A stretch of 64,000 bases of DNA from Stichopus chloronotus. Lineage: Eukaryota > Echinodermata > Holothuroidea > Aspidochirotida > Stichopodidae. Where the stretch lies: NCBI GenBank assembly GCA_021234535.1, contig CM037843.1, positions 4,792,820-4,856,819 of the forward strand, read 5' to 3'. Positions 1 to 13,300 of this stretch are shown piece after piece (the first letter of the stretch is position 1; each line of letters begins with the position of its first letter). A program made the position numbers and the translations under genes. The notes below the pieces were generated by a model, which did no database searches, was not told where the DNA came from, and saw only the letters and a program-made list of their open reading frames with translations.

Positions 1-71
1 TCTGAAATTAGAGGATTTGTGAAGAGTTTATTTTAAATTTTGTCGATGTCTGGTTTCAAAAATATCATTTT

Positions 72-107
<36 letters not shown>

Positions 108-2695
108 TTATTGCAAAATTTTCAGCTGCAGAATGCTTGACAGAACACCACTCACTGGTGAAGACGCTTTTCCGACGAATGTCCCAGATTATGAAACATC
201 ATCCCATTATAGCAAGTAAAGCAGATATGAAACTATATAGAAACTTCCTAAGACCCATAGCTGGAACTTAAAGAAAATGGCAAAACCATCTGCCCCCCTC
301 TCCCCCCCCCCCCCAAAAAAAATAAAATCTCTGCACAAAAAGTTCTTACTGAGTGAGGAAGCTAATTGGTGACGGTCACAGGAGAGAGATTAGTAAAGCA
401 CAGGATAGGACTTTAGTTTTGACTATGAAGTATGGAATTAACTTCATCAACGTATTTTTTTATTTCTAAACTAGTGAGTTTTTTTTTTTTTTTTGAACAA
501 GGAATTGTTATTGCCCCAGTACTATAGAATCTGTTGGTGCTAATTTAAATCTACCTACCCCCTTGATAAGAAAACTAGAGGTTTCTATCTTAATGACCAG
601 AGTAAAATTGTTAACTTTTTAATTCCTCGTCAGTCGTGTTCACAGAAGCAGGAGGTAATCGCAATCACATCAAGAGATATGTCTCATAATAAAACATAAA
701 TGATACATACCCCTTACCATACTTGCTTAAATTTTTCGAAAATTCAGATTATGCGGCGAAAATGACGTCAATACTAAATTTATGTCCATGAGTCTAAATT
801 GTTCAACTCGTAGGTTCGTATTTATGTACGTCAGGAAAACATTGAAATTATGACAGTCTATCCTTTTTCCAAAAAAAAAAAAACAAAAACATGAATTTAA
901 GCATCGACCATCAGAATCATACCGCCTTGTTTGAGCCCGTCATAAATAAAATTCAGAATAATATCTTTCATAAATCCTATATAATATCAGATAGGAAGAC
1001 TTGATTAATACTACTCTTTACCCGTCTTTAGAGAGTCAACACCTGGAAGTGAGTTCCATTGTCGTGAAAAATTTCTACTGGTTGTTTCAAGAAAAGCGAG
1101 GGGATCATGTCAAGATAAAGCATTATGGATGCTGAAGGTATCCGTATCGTTTTTAGCCGGATTTTGTACTTCCGTAATCCACGATATCGGAACATTCTGG
1201 AGGAATTGTACAATGCATGTATCAATAAAGTAATCTAACAATGTATTGTATAAACTACAAGTATGTATGCAACCACATGATTGAGAAATGTTATGGTAGA
1301 TTACTCGCATGTTTTCACGGTAGGGCATTCTGTTCAAGCTCAATCACCAGTTATAACATTAGGTCCAATATACCACTTTTTGAGTCTCGAGGAAGACCGT
1401 TTCACCGCTCGGCACCGAGCAAAATTTCTACGGTGTCTTCTAATGTACTTCGTATATAATGCAGCAATTTACTGCTGTGCTAAAAATGGTTACACAATTG
1501 AGTTATGCCAAAATAATGTGCTTAGATCAAACTTTGAGTCATTTAAATGTTCTCGCCCATTTCTGGGTCTCGTTTTGATTTTATGGCCTCTTCTTTTTCA
1601 CTGAAAATAAGGACGAAATGTTATCAATCTAGTTTAGCTGTCTGATTTTAAAGAATTTTGGAATTAGATCTTCTTTATGATAGGTTCATGAAATGAGGTA
1701 TGATTTTGAGGGTCAATCCTTAAATTTTGTTGCTGTTGTTGTTCTTGTTTCTGTTTCTGTTGTTTTTATTAGAAGAAAGTAATATCGGGCACAACTTTTC
1801 ATCAAAATATACCTAATCCGCAAGTACTTCTCGAGGGGCTCATTTTGAATATACATTTGCTTTTTGTTTATGAGACTTCCCTTAGATGTGATACGATTAC
1901 CTCATGTGTGTCGGTAAACATATCTGACACGACTATCAGAATCATACTGCATTTTATGAACCCGTCATAAATAAAGATTGAAAATAATATCTCTCAAAAA
2001 TCCTCTAATATCGAAAAGGTGAAGTGGATTGATAACATTTCTTCTCTACCTTTTTGAAAAAAAAAACAAAAAAAGATGTTGTGAAGTCAGAGGGAACAAG
2101 CGTAAGCAGATACGGAAATGGGAGTTGAATTCTTGAACTCGTGGACTCAAAATTTAATCTAATTATGTCATTTTAGCATATACATTGATTTTGTAATCAG
2201 TTTGGCAAAGCAGCACTAGCGGCACTATATAAGAAGTACATTAGAAGACACCGTAGAAATTTTGCTCGTTGCTGAGTGGTGTGACGGTCCGTTTGGCGAC
2301 TCGAAAAGCGGAACATTGGACCTAATGTTATAAGTGGTCATTGAGCTTGAACAGACTGCCCTACCGTGAAAGTATGCGAGAAATCTACGCTACGATTTCT
2401 CTTTTAGATGGAAGGACAGATAGTCGCAGTTTATCTCATCCATTGTTTGGTCATTTTTCCTAATGAGTCCATCGTAAAATTTCTTCTGAATGCTCCGATA
2501 TCGTAGATTGCGAAAGTAAGAAATTCGGCAAAAAATGATACGGATACCTTTGGTATCCATCAAGTATTGACGGCACACGAACTCTTTTCTCTCAGAAAGC
2601 AGGAGCACGTTTAACGACGACTACGTAACTCACTTTTTCAGGTGTTGACTTTGTAATAAAGACAGGAAAGAACTCAAATCAATTTAGTTCAGCTG
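1..2695. repeat. Array unit 1
   Basis: Left-most visible unit, practically identical to unit 2 apart from homopolymer lengths (poly-T near 79-106, poly-C near 304-314). Single-copy part about 1-965, left palindrome arm about 970-1710, loop about 1711-1935, right arm about 1940-2725 (running into unit 2). Confidence 0.9.
970..1710 (+). repeat. Left arm of inverted repeat, unit 1
   Basis: Complementary, with mismatches and indels, to about 1,940-2,725; matching bases sum to about 3,683-3,686, so the centre is near 1,842. Clear paired blocks are GGTATCCGTATC, TTTCTCGCAT, CGGTAGGGCA, TATAACATTAGGTCCAAT and ATTTCTACGGTGTCTTCTAA. The same arm recurs in every unit. Confidence 0.85.
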
Positions 2696-2725
2696 TCTGA
2701 AATTAGAGGATTTGTGAAGAGTTTA
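1940..2725 (-). repeat. Right arm of inverted repeat, unit 1
   Basis: Reverse-complement partner of the left arm. Besides this pairing, about 1,927-2,060 also resembles 905-1,025 in direct orientation (the CATAAATAAA and ATAATATC blocks), so the unit appears built from several related modules. Confidence 0.82.
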
Positions 2726-2766
2726 TTTTAAATTTTGTCGATGTCTGGTTTCAAAAATATCATTTT

Positions 2767-2804
<38 letters not shown>

Positions 2805-5392
2805 TTATTGCAAAATTTTCAGCTGCAGAATGCTTGACAGAACACCACTCACTGGTGAAGACGCTTTTCCGACGAATGTCCCAGATTATGAAACATCATC
2901 CCATTATAGCAAGTAAAGCAGATATGAAACTATATAGAAACTTCCTAAGACCCATAGCTGGAACTTAAAGAAAATGGCAAAACCATCTGCCCCCCTCTCC
3001 CCCCCCCCCCAAAAAAAAATAAAATCTCTGCACAAAAAGTTCTTACTGAGTGAGGAAGCTAATTGGTGACGGTCACAGGAGAGAGATTAGTAAAGCACAG
3101 GATAGGACTTTAGTTTTGACTATGAAGTATGGAATTAACTTCATCAACGTATTTTTTTATTTCTAAACTAGTGAGTTTTTTTTTTTTTTTTTGAACAAGG
3201 AATTGTTATTGCCCCAGTACTATAGAATCTGTTGGTGCTAATTTAAATCTACCTACCCCCTTGATAAGAAAACTAGAGGTTTCTATCTTAATGACCAGAG
3301 TAAAATTGTTAACTTTTTAATTCCTCGTCAGTCGTGTTCACAGAAGCAGGAGGTAATCGCAATCACATCAAGAGATATGTCTCATAATAAAACATAAATG
3401 ATACATACCCCTTACCATACTTGCTTAAATTTTTCGAAAATTCAGATTATGCGGCGAAAATGACGTCAATACTAAATTTATGTCCATGAGTCTAAATTGT
3501 TCAACTCGTAGGTTCGTATTTATGTACGTCAGGAAAACATTGAAATTATGACAGTCTATCCTTTTTCCAAAAAAAAAAAACAAAAACATGAATTTAAGCA
3601 TCGACCATCAGAATCATACCGCCTTGTTTGAGCCCGTCATAAATAAAATTCAGAATAATATCTTTCATAAATCCTATATAATATCAGATAGGAAGACTTG
3701 ATTAATACTACTCTTTACCCGTCTTTAGAGAGTCAACACCTGGAAGTGAGTTCCATTGTCGTGAAAAATTTCTACTGGTTGTTTCAAGAAAAGCGAGGGG
3801 ATCATGTCAAGATAAAGCATTATGGATGCTGAAGGTATCCGTATCGTTTTTAGCCGGATTTTGTACTTCCGTAATCCACGATATCGGAACATTCTGGAGG
3901 AATTGTACAATGCATGTATCAATAAAGTAATCTAACAATGTATTGTATAAACTACAAGTATGTATGCAACCACATGATTGAGAAATGTTATGGTAGATTA
4001 CTCGCATGTTTTCACGGTAGGGCATTCTGTTCAAGCTCAATCACCAGTTATAACATTAGGTCCAATATACCACTTTTTGAGTCTCGAGGAAGACCGTTTC
4101 ACCGCTCGGCACCGAGCAAAATTTCTACGGTGTCTTCTAATGTACTTCGTATATAATGCAGCAATTTACTGCTGTGCTAAAAATGGTTACACAATTGAGT
4201 TATGCCAAAATAATGTGCTTAGATCAAACTTTGAGTCATTTAAATGTTCTCGCCCATTTCTGGGTCTCGTTTTGATTTTATGGCCTCTTCTTTTTCACTG
4301 AAAATAAGGACGAAATGTTATCAATCTAGTTTAGCTGTCTGATTTTAAAGAATTTTGGAATTAGATCTTCTTTATGATAGGTTCATGAAATGAGGTATGA
4401 TTTTGAGGGTCAATCCTTAAATTTTGTTGCTGTTGTTGTTCTTGTTTCTGTTTCTGTTGTTTTTATTAGAAGAAAGTAATATCGGGCACAACTTTTCATC
4501 AAAATATACCTAATCCGCAAGTACTTCTCGAGGGGCTCATTTTGAATATACATTTGCTTTTTGTTTATGAGACTTCCCTTAGATGTGATACGATTACCTC
4601 ATGTGTGTCGGTAAACATATCTGACACGACTATCAGAATCATACTGCATTTTATGAACCCGTCATAAATAAAGATTGAAAATAATATCTCTCAAAAATCC
4701 TCTAATATCGAAAAGGTGAAGTGGATTGATAACATTTCTTCTCTACCTTTTTGAAAAAAAAAACAAAAAAAGATGTTGTGAAGTCAGAGGGAACAAGCGT
4801 AAGCAGATACGGAAATGGGAGTTGAATTCTTGAACTCGTGGACTCAAAATTTAATCTAATTATGTCATTTTAGCATATACATTGATTTTGTAATCAGTTT
4901 GGCAAAGCAGCACTAGCGGCACTATATAAGAAGTACATTAGAAGACACCGTAGAAATTTTGCTCGTTGCTGAGTGGTGTGACGGTCCGTTTGGCGACTCG
5001 AAAAGCGGAACATTGGACCTAATGTTATAAGTGGTCATTGAGCTTGAACAGACTGCCCTACCGTGAAAGTATGCGAGAAATCTACGCTACGATTTCTCTT
5101 TTAGATGGAAGGACAGATAGTCGCAGTTTATCTCATCCATTGTTTGGTCATTTTTCCTAATGAGTCCATCGTAAAATTTCTTCTGAATGCTCCGATATCG
5201 TAGATTGCGAAAGTAAGAAATTCGGCAAAAAATGATACGGATACCTTTGGTATCCATCAAGTATTGACGGCACACGAACTCTTTTCTCTCAGAAAGCAGG
5301 AGCACGTTTAACGACGACTACGTAACTCACTTTTTCAGGTGTTGACTTTGTAATAAAGACAGGAAAGAACTCAAATCAATTTAGTTCAGCTG
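2696..5392. repeat. Array unit 2
   Basis: Same order of parts as unit 1 with essentially no substitutions over 2.7 kb; differences seen are in the T, C and A runs only. Confidence 0.9.
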
Positions 5393-8074
5393 TCTGAAAT
5401 TAGAGGATTTGTGAAGAGTTTATTTTAAATTTTGTCGATGTCTGGTTTCAAAAATATCATTTTGAAACTTTTTTTTTTTTTTTGTTTTTTTTTGTTATTG
5501 CAAAATTTTCAGCTGCAGAATGCTTGACAGAACACCACTCACTGGTGAAGACGCTTTTCCGACGAATGTCCCAGATTATGAAACATCATCCCATTATAGC
5601 AAGTAAAGCAGATATGAAACTATATAGAAACTTCCTAAGACCCATAGCTGGAACTTAAAGAAAATGGCAAAACCATCTGCCCCCCTCTCCCCCCCCCCCC
5701 AAAAAAAATAAAATCTCTGCACAAAAAGTTCTTACTGAGTGAGGAAGCTAATTGGTGACGGTCACAGGAGAGAGATTAGTAAAGCACAGGATAGGACTTT
5801 AGTTTTGACTATGAAGTATGGAATTAACTTCATCAACGTATTTTTTTATTTCTAAACTAGTGAGTTTTTTTTTTTTTTTTTGAACAAGGAATTGTTATTG
5901 CCCCAGTACTATAGAATCTGTTGGTGCTAATTTAAATCTACCTACCCCCTTGATAAGAAAACTAGAGGTTTCTATCTTAATGACCAGAGTAAAATTGTTA
6001 ACTTTTTAATTCCTCGTCAGTCGTGTTCACATACGCTGGGGGTAATCGCAATCACATCAAGAGATATGTCTCATAATAAAACATAAATGATACATACCCC
6101 TTACCATACTTGCTTAAATTTTTCGAAAATTCAGATTATGCGGCGAAAATGACGTCAATACTAAATTTATGTCCATGAGTCTAAATTGTTCAACTCGTAG
6201 GTTCGTATTTATGTACGTCAGGAAAACATTGAAATTATGACAGTCTATCCTTTTTCCAAAAAACAAAAACATGAATTTAAGCATCGACCATCAGAATCAT
6301 ACCGCCTTGTTTGAGCCCGTCATAAATAAAATTCAGAATAATATCTTTCATAAATCCTATATAATATCAGATAGGAAGACTTGATTAATACTACTTTTTA
6401 CCCGTCTGTAGAGAGTCAACGCCTGGAAGTGAGTTCCATTGTCGTGAAAAATTCCTACTGGTTGTTTCAAGAAAACAGAAGGGATCATGTGAAGATAAAG
6501 CATTATGGATGCTAAAGGTATCCGTATCGTTTTTAGCAGGATTTTGTACTTCCGTAATCCACAATATCGGAACATTCTGGAGGAATTGTACAATGCATTT
6601 ATCAATAAAGTAATCTAAAAATGTATGGTATAAAGTACAAGTATGTGTGCAACCACATGATTGAGACATCTCATCGTAGATTTCTCTCATGTTTTCACGG
6701 TAGGGCATTCTGTTCAAGCTCAATCACCAGTTATAACATTAGGTCCAATATACCACTTTTTGAGTCTCCAGGAAGACCGTTTTGCCGTGCGGCACTGAGC
6801 AAAATTTCTACGGTGTCTTCTAATGTACTTCTTATATAATGCAGCAATTTACTGTTGTGCTAATAATGGCTACACAATTGAGTTATGCCAAAATGACGTG
6901 CTTAGATTAAATCTTGAGTCCAAGAGTTCAAATGTTCTCTCCCATTTCTGTATCTCGTTTTGACTTCATGACCCCTTCTTTTTCACTAAAAACAGGGGAG
7001 AAATGGTATCAATCTAGTTTAGCTGCCTGATTTTAGAGGGTTTTTGAAATATATCACTGAGATCTTACTTGTGATAGGTTCATGAAATGAGGTATGATTT
7101 TGAGGGTGGATACTTAAATTTTGTTGTCGTTGTTTCTGTTGTTTTTGTTTTGTAGTTGAAAATAATATCGGGCACAACTTTTCATCAAAATATACCTACT
7201 CTTTAGGTACTTCTCAAGTGACTCATTTTGAATATGAATTTGATTTTTGTTTATGAGATTTCCCTTGGATGTGATACGATTACCTCATGTGTATGGGTAA
7301 ACATGTCTGACACGACTATCAGAATCATACTGCATTTTATGAACCCGTCATAAATAAAGATTTAAAATAATATCTCTCAAAAATCCTCTAATATCGGAAA
7401 GGTGAAGTGGATTGATAACATTTCTTCTCTACCTTTTTGAAAAAAAAAAAAAAGATGTTGTGAAGTCAGAGAGAACAAGCGTAAGCAGATACGGGAATGG
7501 GAGTTGAATTCTTGAACTCGTGGACTCAAAATTTAATCTAATTATGTCATTTTAGCATATACATTGATTTTGTAATCAGTTTGGCAAAGCAGCACTAGTG
7601 GCACTATATAAGAAGTACATTAAAAGACACCGTAGAAATTTTGCTCGTTGCTGAGTGGTGTGACGGTCCGTTTGGCGACTCAAAAAGTGATACATTGGAC
7701 CTAATGTTATAAGTGGTCATTGAGCTTGAACAGACTGCCCTACCGTGAAAATATGCGAGAAATCTACACTATGATTTCTCTTTTAGATGGACTGACAAAT
7801 AGTCGAAGTTTATCTCATCCATTGTTTGGTTATTTTACGTAAAGAATGCATCGTAAAATTTCTTCCGAATGCTCCGATATCGTAGATTGCGAAAGTAAGA
7901 AATTCGGCAAAAAATGATACGGATACCTTTGGTATCCATCAAGTATTAATGGCACACGAGCCCTTTTCTTGCAGAAAGCAGGGGCACGTTTGACGACGAC
8001 TACGTAACCCACTTTTTCAGGTGTTGACTTTGTAATAAAGACAGGAAAGAACTGATATCAATTTAGTTCAGCTG
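5393..8074. repeat. Array unit 3, mosaic
   Basis: Its first kilobase is nearly identical to units 1 and 2. A short patch near 6,030 carries the TACGCTGG variant seen in units 4 and 5, and from about 6,395 onward the whole unit is diverged. This is what an unequal exchange or gene-conversion boundary would leave. Confidence 0.88.
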
Positions 8075-10748
8075 TTTGACATTAGAGGATTTGTGAAAAG
8101 TTTATTTTCAATTTTGTCGATGTCTGGTTTCAAAAATATCATTTTGAAACGTTTTTTTTTTTTTGCTGTTTTTTTTTTTGCAAAATCTTCAGCTGCAGAA
8201 TGCTTGGGAGAACACCACTCACTGGTGAAGACGCTTTTCCGACGAATGTAGCAGATTATGAAACATCATCCCATTATAGCAAGTAAAGCAGATATGAAAC
8301 TATATAGAAACTTCCTAAGACCCATAGCTGGAACTTAAAGAAAATGGCAAAACCATCTGCCCCCCTCTCCCCCCAAAAATAAATAAATAAATCTCTGCAC
8401 AAAAAGTTGTTACTGAGAGAGGAAGCTAATTGGTGACGGTCACAGGAGAGAGATTAGTATAGCACAGGATAGGACTTTAGTTTTGACTTCAGTATGGAAT
8501 TAACTTCATCAACGTATTTTTTTTTATTTTTAAACTAGTAAATTATTTCTTGAACAAGGAACTGTTATTCCCAGTGATATCGAATCTGTTGATGCCAATT
8601 AAATCTACCCCCTCCCCCTCCCTTCGATAAGAAAACTCTATGCTTCTATCTTAAAAACCTGAGAAATCTTCTTAACTTTTCAATTCCTCGTCAGTCATGT
8701 TCACATACGCTGGAGGTAATCGCAATCACATCAAAAGATATGTCTCATAATAAAACATAAATGATACATACCCCTTACCATACTTGCTTAAAATTGTCAA
8801 AAATTCAGATTATGCGAAAAGACGTCAATACTAAATTTGTGTAAATGAGTCTAAATTGTTCAGCTCATAGGCTGGTATCTATTAACGTTGGAAAAACATT
8901 GAAATTATGACAGTCTAATCCTCGAACCCCCCCCCCCCCATCCGCAAAGAAAAGCATGAATTATAGTATCGACTATCAGAATCATCATACCGTGTTGTTT
9001 GAGCCAGTCATAAATGAAATTTAGAATATTATCTTTCGTAAATCCTATGTCATATCAGATAGTTAGACTTGATTAACACTATTTTTAACCCGTCTTTAGA
9101 GAGTCAACACCTGAAAGTGAGTTACGTAGTCGTGAAAAATTCCTACTGGTTGTTTCAAGAAAACCGAGGGGATAATGTGAAGCTAAAGCATTATGGTTGG
9201 TAAAGGTATCCGTATCGTTTTTAGAAGGATTTTGTACTTCCGTAATCCACGATATCGGAACATTCTGGAGAAATTGTACAATGCATTTATCAGTAAAGTA
9301 ATCTAACAATGTATGGTGTAAACTACAAGTATGTATGCAACCACATGATTGCGAAATGTTATGGTAGATTTCTCGCATGTTTTCACGGTAGGGCATTCTG
9401 TTCAAGCTCAATCACCAGTTATAACATTAGGTCCAAAATACCACTTTTTGAGTCTCATGGAAGACTGTTTCGCCGCGCCGAGCAAAATTTCTACGGTGTC
9501 TTCTAATGTACTTCTTATATAATGCAGCAATTTACTGCTGTGCTAAAAATGGCTTACACAATTCAGTTATGCCAAAATGACATGCTTAGATCAAATTTTG
9601 AGTCATTTAAATGTTCTCTCCCATTTCCGGGTCTTGTCGTGACTTTATGGCCTCTTCTTTTTCACTGAAGATGGGGACGAAATGGTATCAATCTAGTTTA
9701 GCTGTCTGATTTTAAAGTATTTTTGAATTAGATCTTCTTTGTGATAGGTTCATGAAATGAGGTATGATTTTGAGGGTGGAGACTTAAATTTTGTTGTTGT
9801 TCTTGTTCCTGTTTCTGTTGTTTTTGTTAGAAGAAAATAATATCGTTCACAACTTTCATCAAAATATATCTAATCTGCGGGTACTTCTCAAGGGACTCAT
9901 TTTTGAATATGAATTTGATTTTTGTTTGTGAGACTTCCCCTGGACGTGATACGATTACCTCATGTGTGGGGGTAAACATGTCTGACACGACTATCAGAAT
10001 CATACTGCATTTTATGAACCCGTCATAAATAAAGATTGAAAATAATATCTCTCAAAAATCCTCTAATATCGGAAAGGTGAAGTGGATTGATAACATTTCT
10101 TCTCTACCTTTTTGAAAAAAAAAAAAAAGATGTTGTGAAGTCAGAGAGAACAAGCGTAAGCAAATACGGGAATGGGAGTTGAATTCTTGAACTCGTGGAC
10201 TCAAAATGTACTCTAATCATGTCATTTTAGCATATACATTGATTTTGTAATCAGTTTGGAAAAGCAGCACTAGCGGCACTATAAAAGAAGTACATTGGAA
10301 GACACCGTAGAAATTTTGCTCGGTGCTGAGCGGTGTGACGGTCCGTTTGGCGACTCGAAAAGTGGTACATTGGACCTAATGTTATAACTTGTCATTGAGC
10401 TTGAACAGACTGCCCTACCGTGAAAATATGCGAGAAATCTACACTACGATTTCTCTTTTAGATGGACTGACAAATAGTCGAAGTTTATCTCATCCATTGT
10501 TTGGTCATTTTACGTAAAGAATGCATCGTAAATTTCTTCCGAATGCTCCGATATCGTAGATTGCGAAAGTACGAAATTCGGCAAAAAATGATACGGATAC
10601 CTTTGGTATCCATCAAGTATTAATGGCACACGACCCCTTTTCTTGCAGAAAGCAGGGGCACGTTTGACGACGACTACGTATCTCACTTTTTCAGGTGTTG
10701 ACTTTGTAATAAAGACAGGAAAGAACTAATATCAATTTAGTTCAACTG
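8075..10748. repeat. Array unit 4, diverged
   Basis: Same architecture with many substitutions and small indels relative to units 1 and 2, including a shortened TGCTGTTTTTT run near 8,160 and a poly-C tract near 8,929. Confidence 0.88.
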
Positions 10749-13183
10749 TCTGACATTAGAGGATTTGTGAAGAGTTTATTTTCAATTTTGTCGATGACTG
10801 GTTTCAAAAATATCATTTTGAAACGTTTTTTTTGTTTTTTTGTTTTTTTTATTGCAAAATTTTCAGTTGCAGAATGCTTGGCAGAACACCACTCACTGGT
10901 GAAGACGCTTTTCCGACGAATGTCCCAGATTATAAAACATCATCCCATTATAGCAAGTAAAGCAGATATGAAACTATATAGAAACATCCTAAAACCCATA
11001 GCTGGAACTTAAAGAAAATGGCAAAACCATCTGCCCCCCCCCAAAAAAAATAAAATCTCTGCACAAAAAGTTCTTACTGAGAGAGGAAGCTAATTGGTGA
11101 CGGTCACAGGAGAGAGATTAGTATAGCACAGGATAGGACTTTAGTTTTGACTATGAAGTATGGAATTAACTTCATCAACGTATTTTTTTATTTCTAAACT
11201 AGTGAGTTTTTTTTTTTTTTTGGAACAAGGAATTGTTATTGCCCCAGTACTATAGAATCTGTAGGTGCTAATTAAATCTACCCCCTCCCCTCCCTTCGAT
11301 AAGAAAACTCTATGCTTCTATCTTAAAGACCTGAGAAATCTTCTTAACTTTTTAATTCCTCGTCAGTCATGTTCACATACGCTGGAGGTAATCGCAATCA
11401 CATCAAAAGATATGTCTCATAATAAAACATAAATGATACATACCCCTTACCATACTTGCTTAAAATTTTCAAGAATTCAGATTATGCGAAAAGACGTCAA
11501 TACTAAATTTGTGTAAATGAGTCTAAATTGTTCAACTCATAGGTTGGTATCTATTTACGTTGGAAAAACATCGAAATTATGACAGTCTAATCCTCGTCCC
11601 ACCCCCCTCAAAAAAAGAAGCACGAATTTTAGTATCGACCATCAGAATCATCATACCGTGTTGCTTGAGCCCGTCGTAAATGAAATTCAAAATATTATCT
11701 TTCATAAATCCTGTAATATCAGATAGTTAGACTTGATTAATACTATCTTTAACCCGTCTTTATAGAGTCAACACCTGAAAGTGAGTTGCGTAATCGTGAA
11801 AAATTCCTACTGGTTGTTTCAAGAAAACCGAGGGGATAATGTGAAGATAAAGCTTTATGGATGCTAAAGGTATCCGTATCGTTTTTAGCCGGATTTTGTA
11901 CTTCCGTAATCCACGATATCGGAACATTCTGGAGAAATTGTACAATGCATTTATCAGTAAAGTAATCTAGCAATAAATGGTATAAACTACAAGTATTATG
12001 CAACCACATGATTGAGAAATGTTATGGTAGATTTCTCGCATGTTTTCACGGTAGGGCATTCTGTTCAAGCTCAATCACCAGTTATAACATTAGGTCCAAT
12101 ATACCACTTTTTGAGTCTCCAGGCAGACCGTTTCGCCGCTCGGCACCGAGCAAAATTTCTACGGTGTCTTCTAGTGTACTTCTTACGTAATGCAGCAATT
12201 TACCGCTGTACTAAAAATGGCTTACACAATTGAGTTATGCCAAAATGATGTGCTTAGATCAAATTTTGAGTCATTTAAATGTTCTCTCCTATTTCCGGGT
12301 CTTGTTTTGACTTGATGGCCTCTTCTCGAGGGACTCATTTCGAAGGTGAATTTTATTTTTGTTTATGAGACTTCCCTTGGATGTGATACGATTACCTCAT
12401 ATGTGTCGGTAAACATGTCTGACCCGACCATCAGAATCATACTGCATTTTATGAACCCGTCATAAATAAAGATTTAAAATAATATCATTCAAAAATCCTC
12501 TAATATCGGAAAGGTGAAGTAGATTGATAACGTTTCTTCTCTATCTTTTTGAAAAAAAAAAGATGTCGTGAAGTCATAGAGAACAAGCGTAAGCAGATAC
12601 GGAAATGGGAGTTGAATTCTTGAACTCGTGGACTCAAAATTTACTCTAATCATGTCATTTTAGCATATACATTGATTTTGTAATCAGTTTGGAAAAGCAG
12701 CACTAGAGGTACTATATAAGAAGTACATTAAAAGACACCGTAGAAATTTTGCTCGTTGCTGAGTGGTGTGACGGTCCGTTTGGCGACTCGAAAAGTGATA
12801 CTTTGGACCTAATGTTATAAGTGGTCATTGAGCTTGAACAGACTGCCCTACCGTGAAAATATGCGAGAAATCTACACTATGATTTCTCTTTTAGATGTAC
12901 TGACAAATAGTCGAAGTTTATCTCATCCATTTTTTGGTTATCTTACGTAATGAATGCATTGTAAAATTTCTTCTGAATGCTCCGATATCGTAGATTCCGG
13001 AGGTACGAAATTCGGCAAAAAATGATACGGATACCTTTGGTATCCATAAAGTATTAACTGCACACGACTTCTTTTCTTGCAAAAACCAGCAGGACGTTTG
13101 ACAACGATTTCGTAAACTCACATTTTCAGGTGTTGACTTTGTAATAAAGACAGGAAAGAACTGATATCAATTTAGTTCAGCTG
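10749..13183. repeat. Array unit 5, with central deletion
   Basis: About 245 bases shorter than unit 4. The junction lies near 12,325-12,333, where GGCCTCTTCT runs straight into CGAGGGACTCATTTC. This removes the inner end of the left arm and part of the loop. Confidence 0.87.
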
Positions 13184-13280
13184 TCTGATACTAGAGGATT
13201 TTTGAAAGCTTTTATTTTGAATTTTTTCGATGACTGGTTTCAAAAATATGATTTTGAATATTTTTTTTTTTTTTGCAAAA
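13184..13280. repeat. Array unit 6, truncated start
   Basis: About 95 bases homologous to the start of a unit (TCTGATACTAGAGGATT, then GACTGGTTTCAAAAATATGA and a T-run) before similarity ends. Right-hand edge of the array. Confidence 0.8.
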
Positions 13281-13300
13281 TGGAGAGTGATAATTTCAAT

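Larger units (their letters stand above)
1..13280. repeat. Tandem array of about 2.7-kb units containing long inverted repeats
   Basis: Five units and the start of a sixth recur at starts 1, 2696, 5393, 8075, 10749 and 13184 (the T(C/T)TGA junction after CAGCTG), giving spacings of 2695, 2697, 2682, 2674 and 2435. Each unit holds poly-T and poly-C/poly-A tracts, about 0.95 kb of single-copy sequence, and an imperfect palindrome of about 1.75 kb. No long open frame persists across the array, so it is best read as a satellite-like or transposon-derived array. It runs off the left edge, so its true length is unknown. Confidence 0.93.

Noticed and set aside
1..13280. Possible CRISPR-like or rDNA-spacer array
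   Set aside because: Units are 2.7 kb, eukaryotic and without short direct repeats and spacers; no rRNA sequence was recognised in them.
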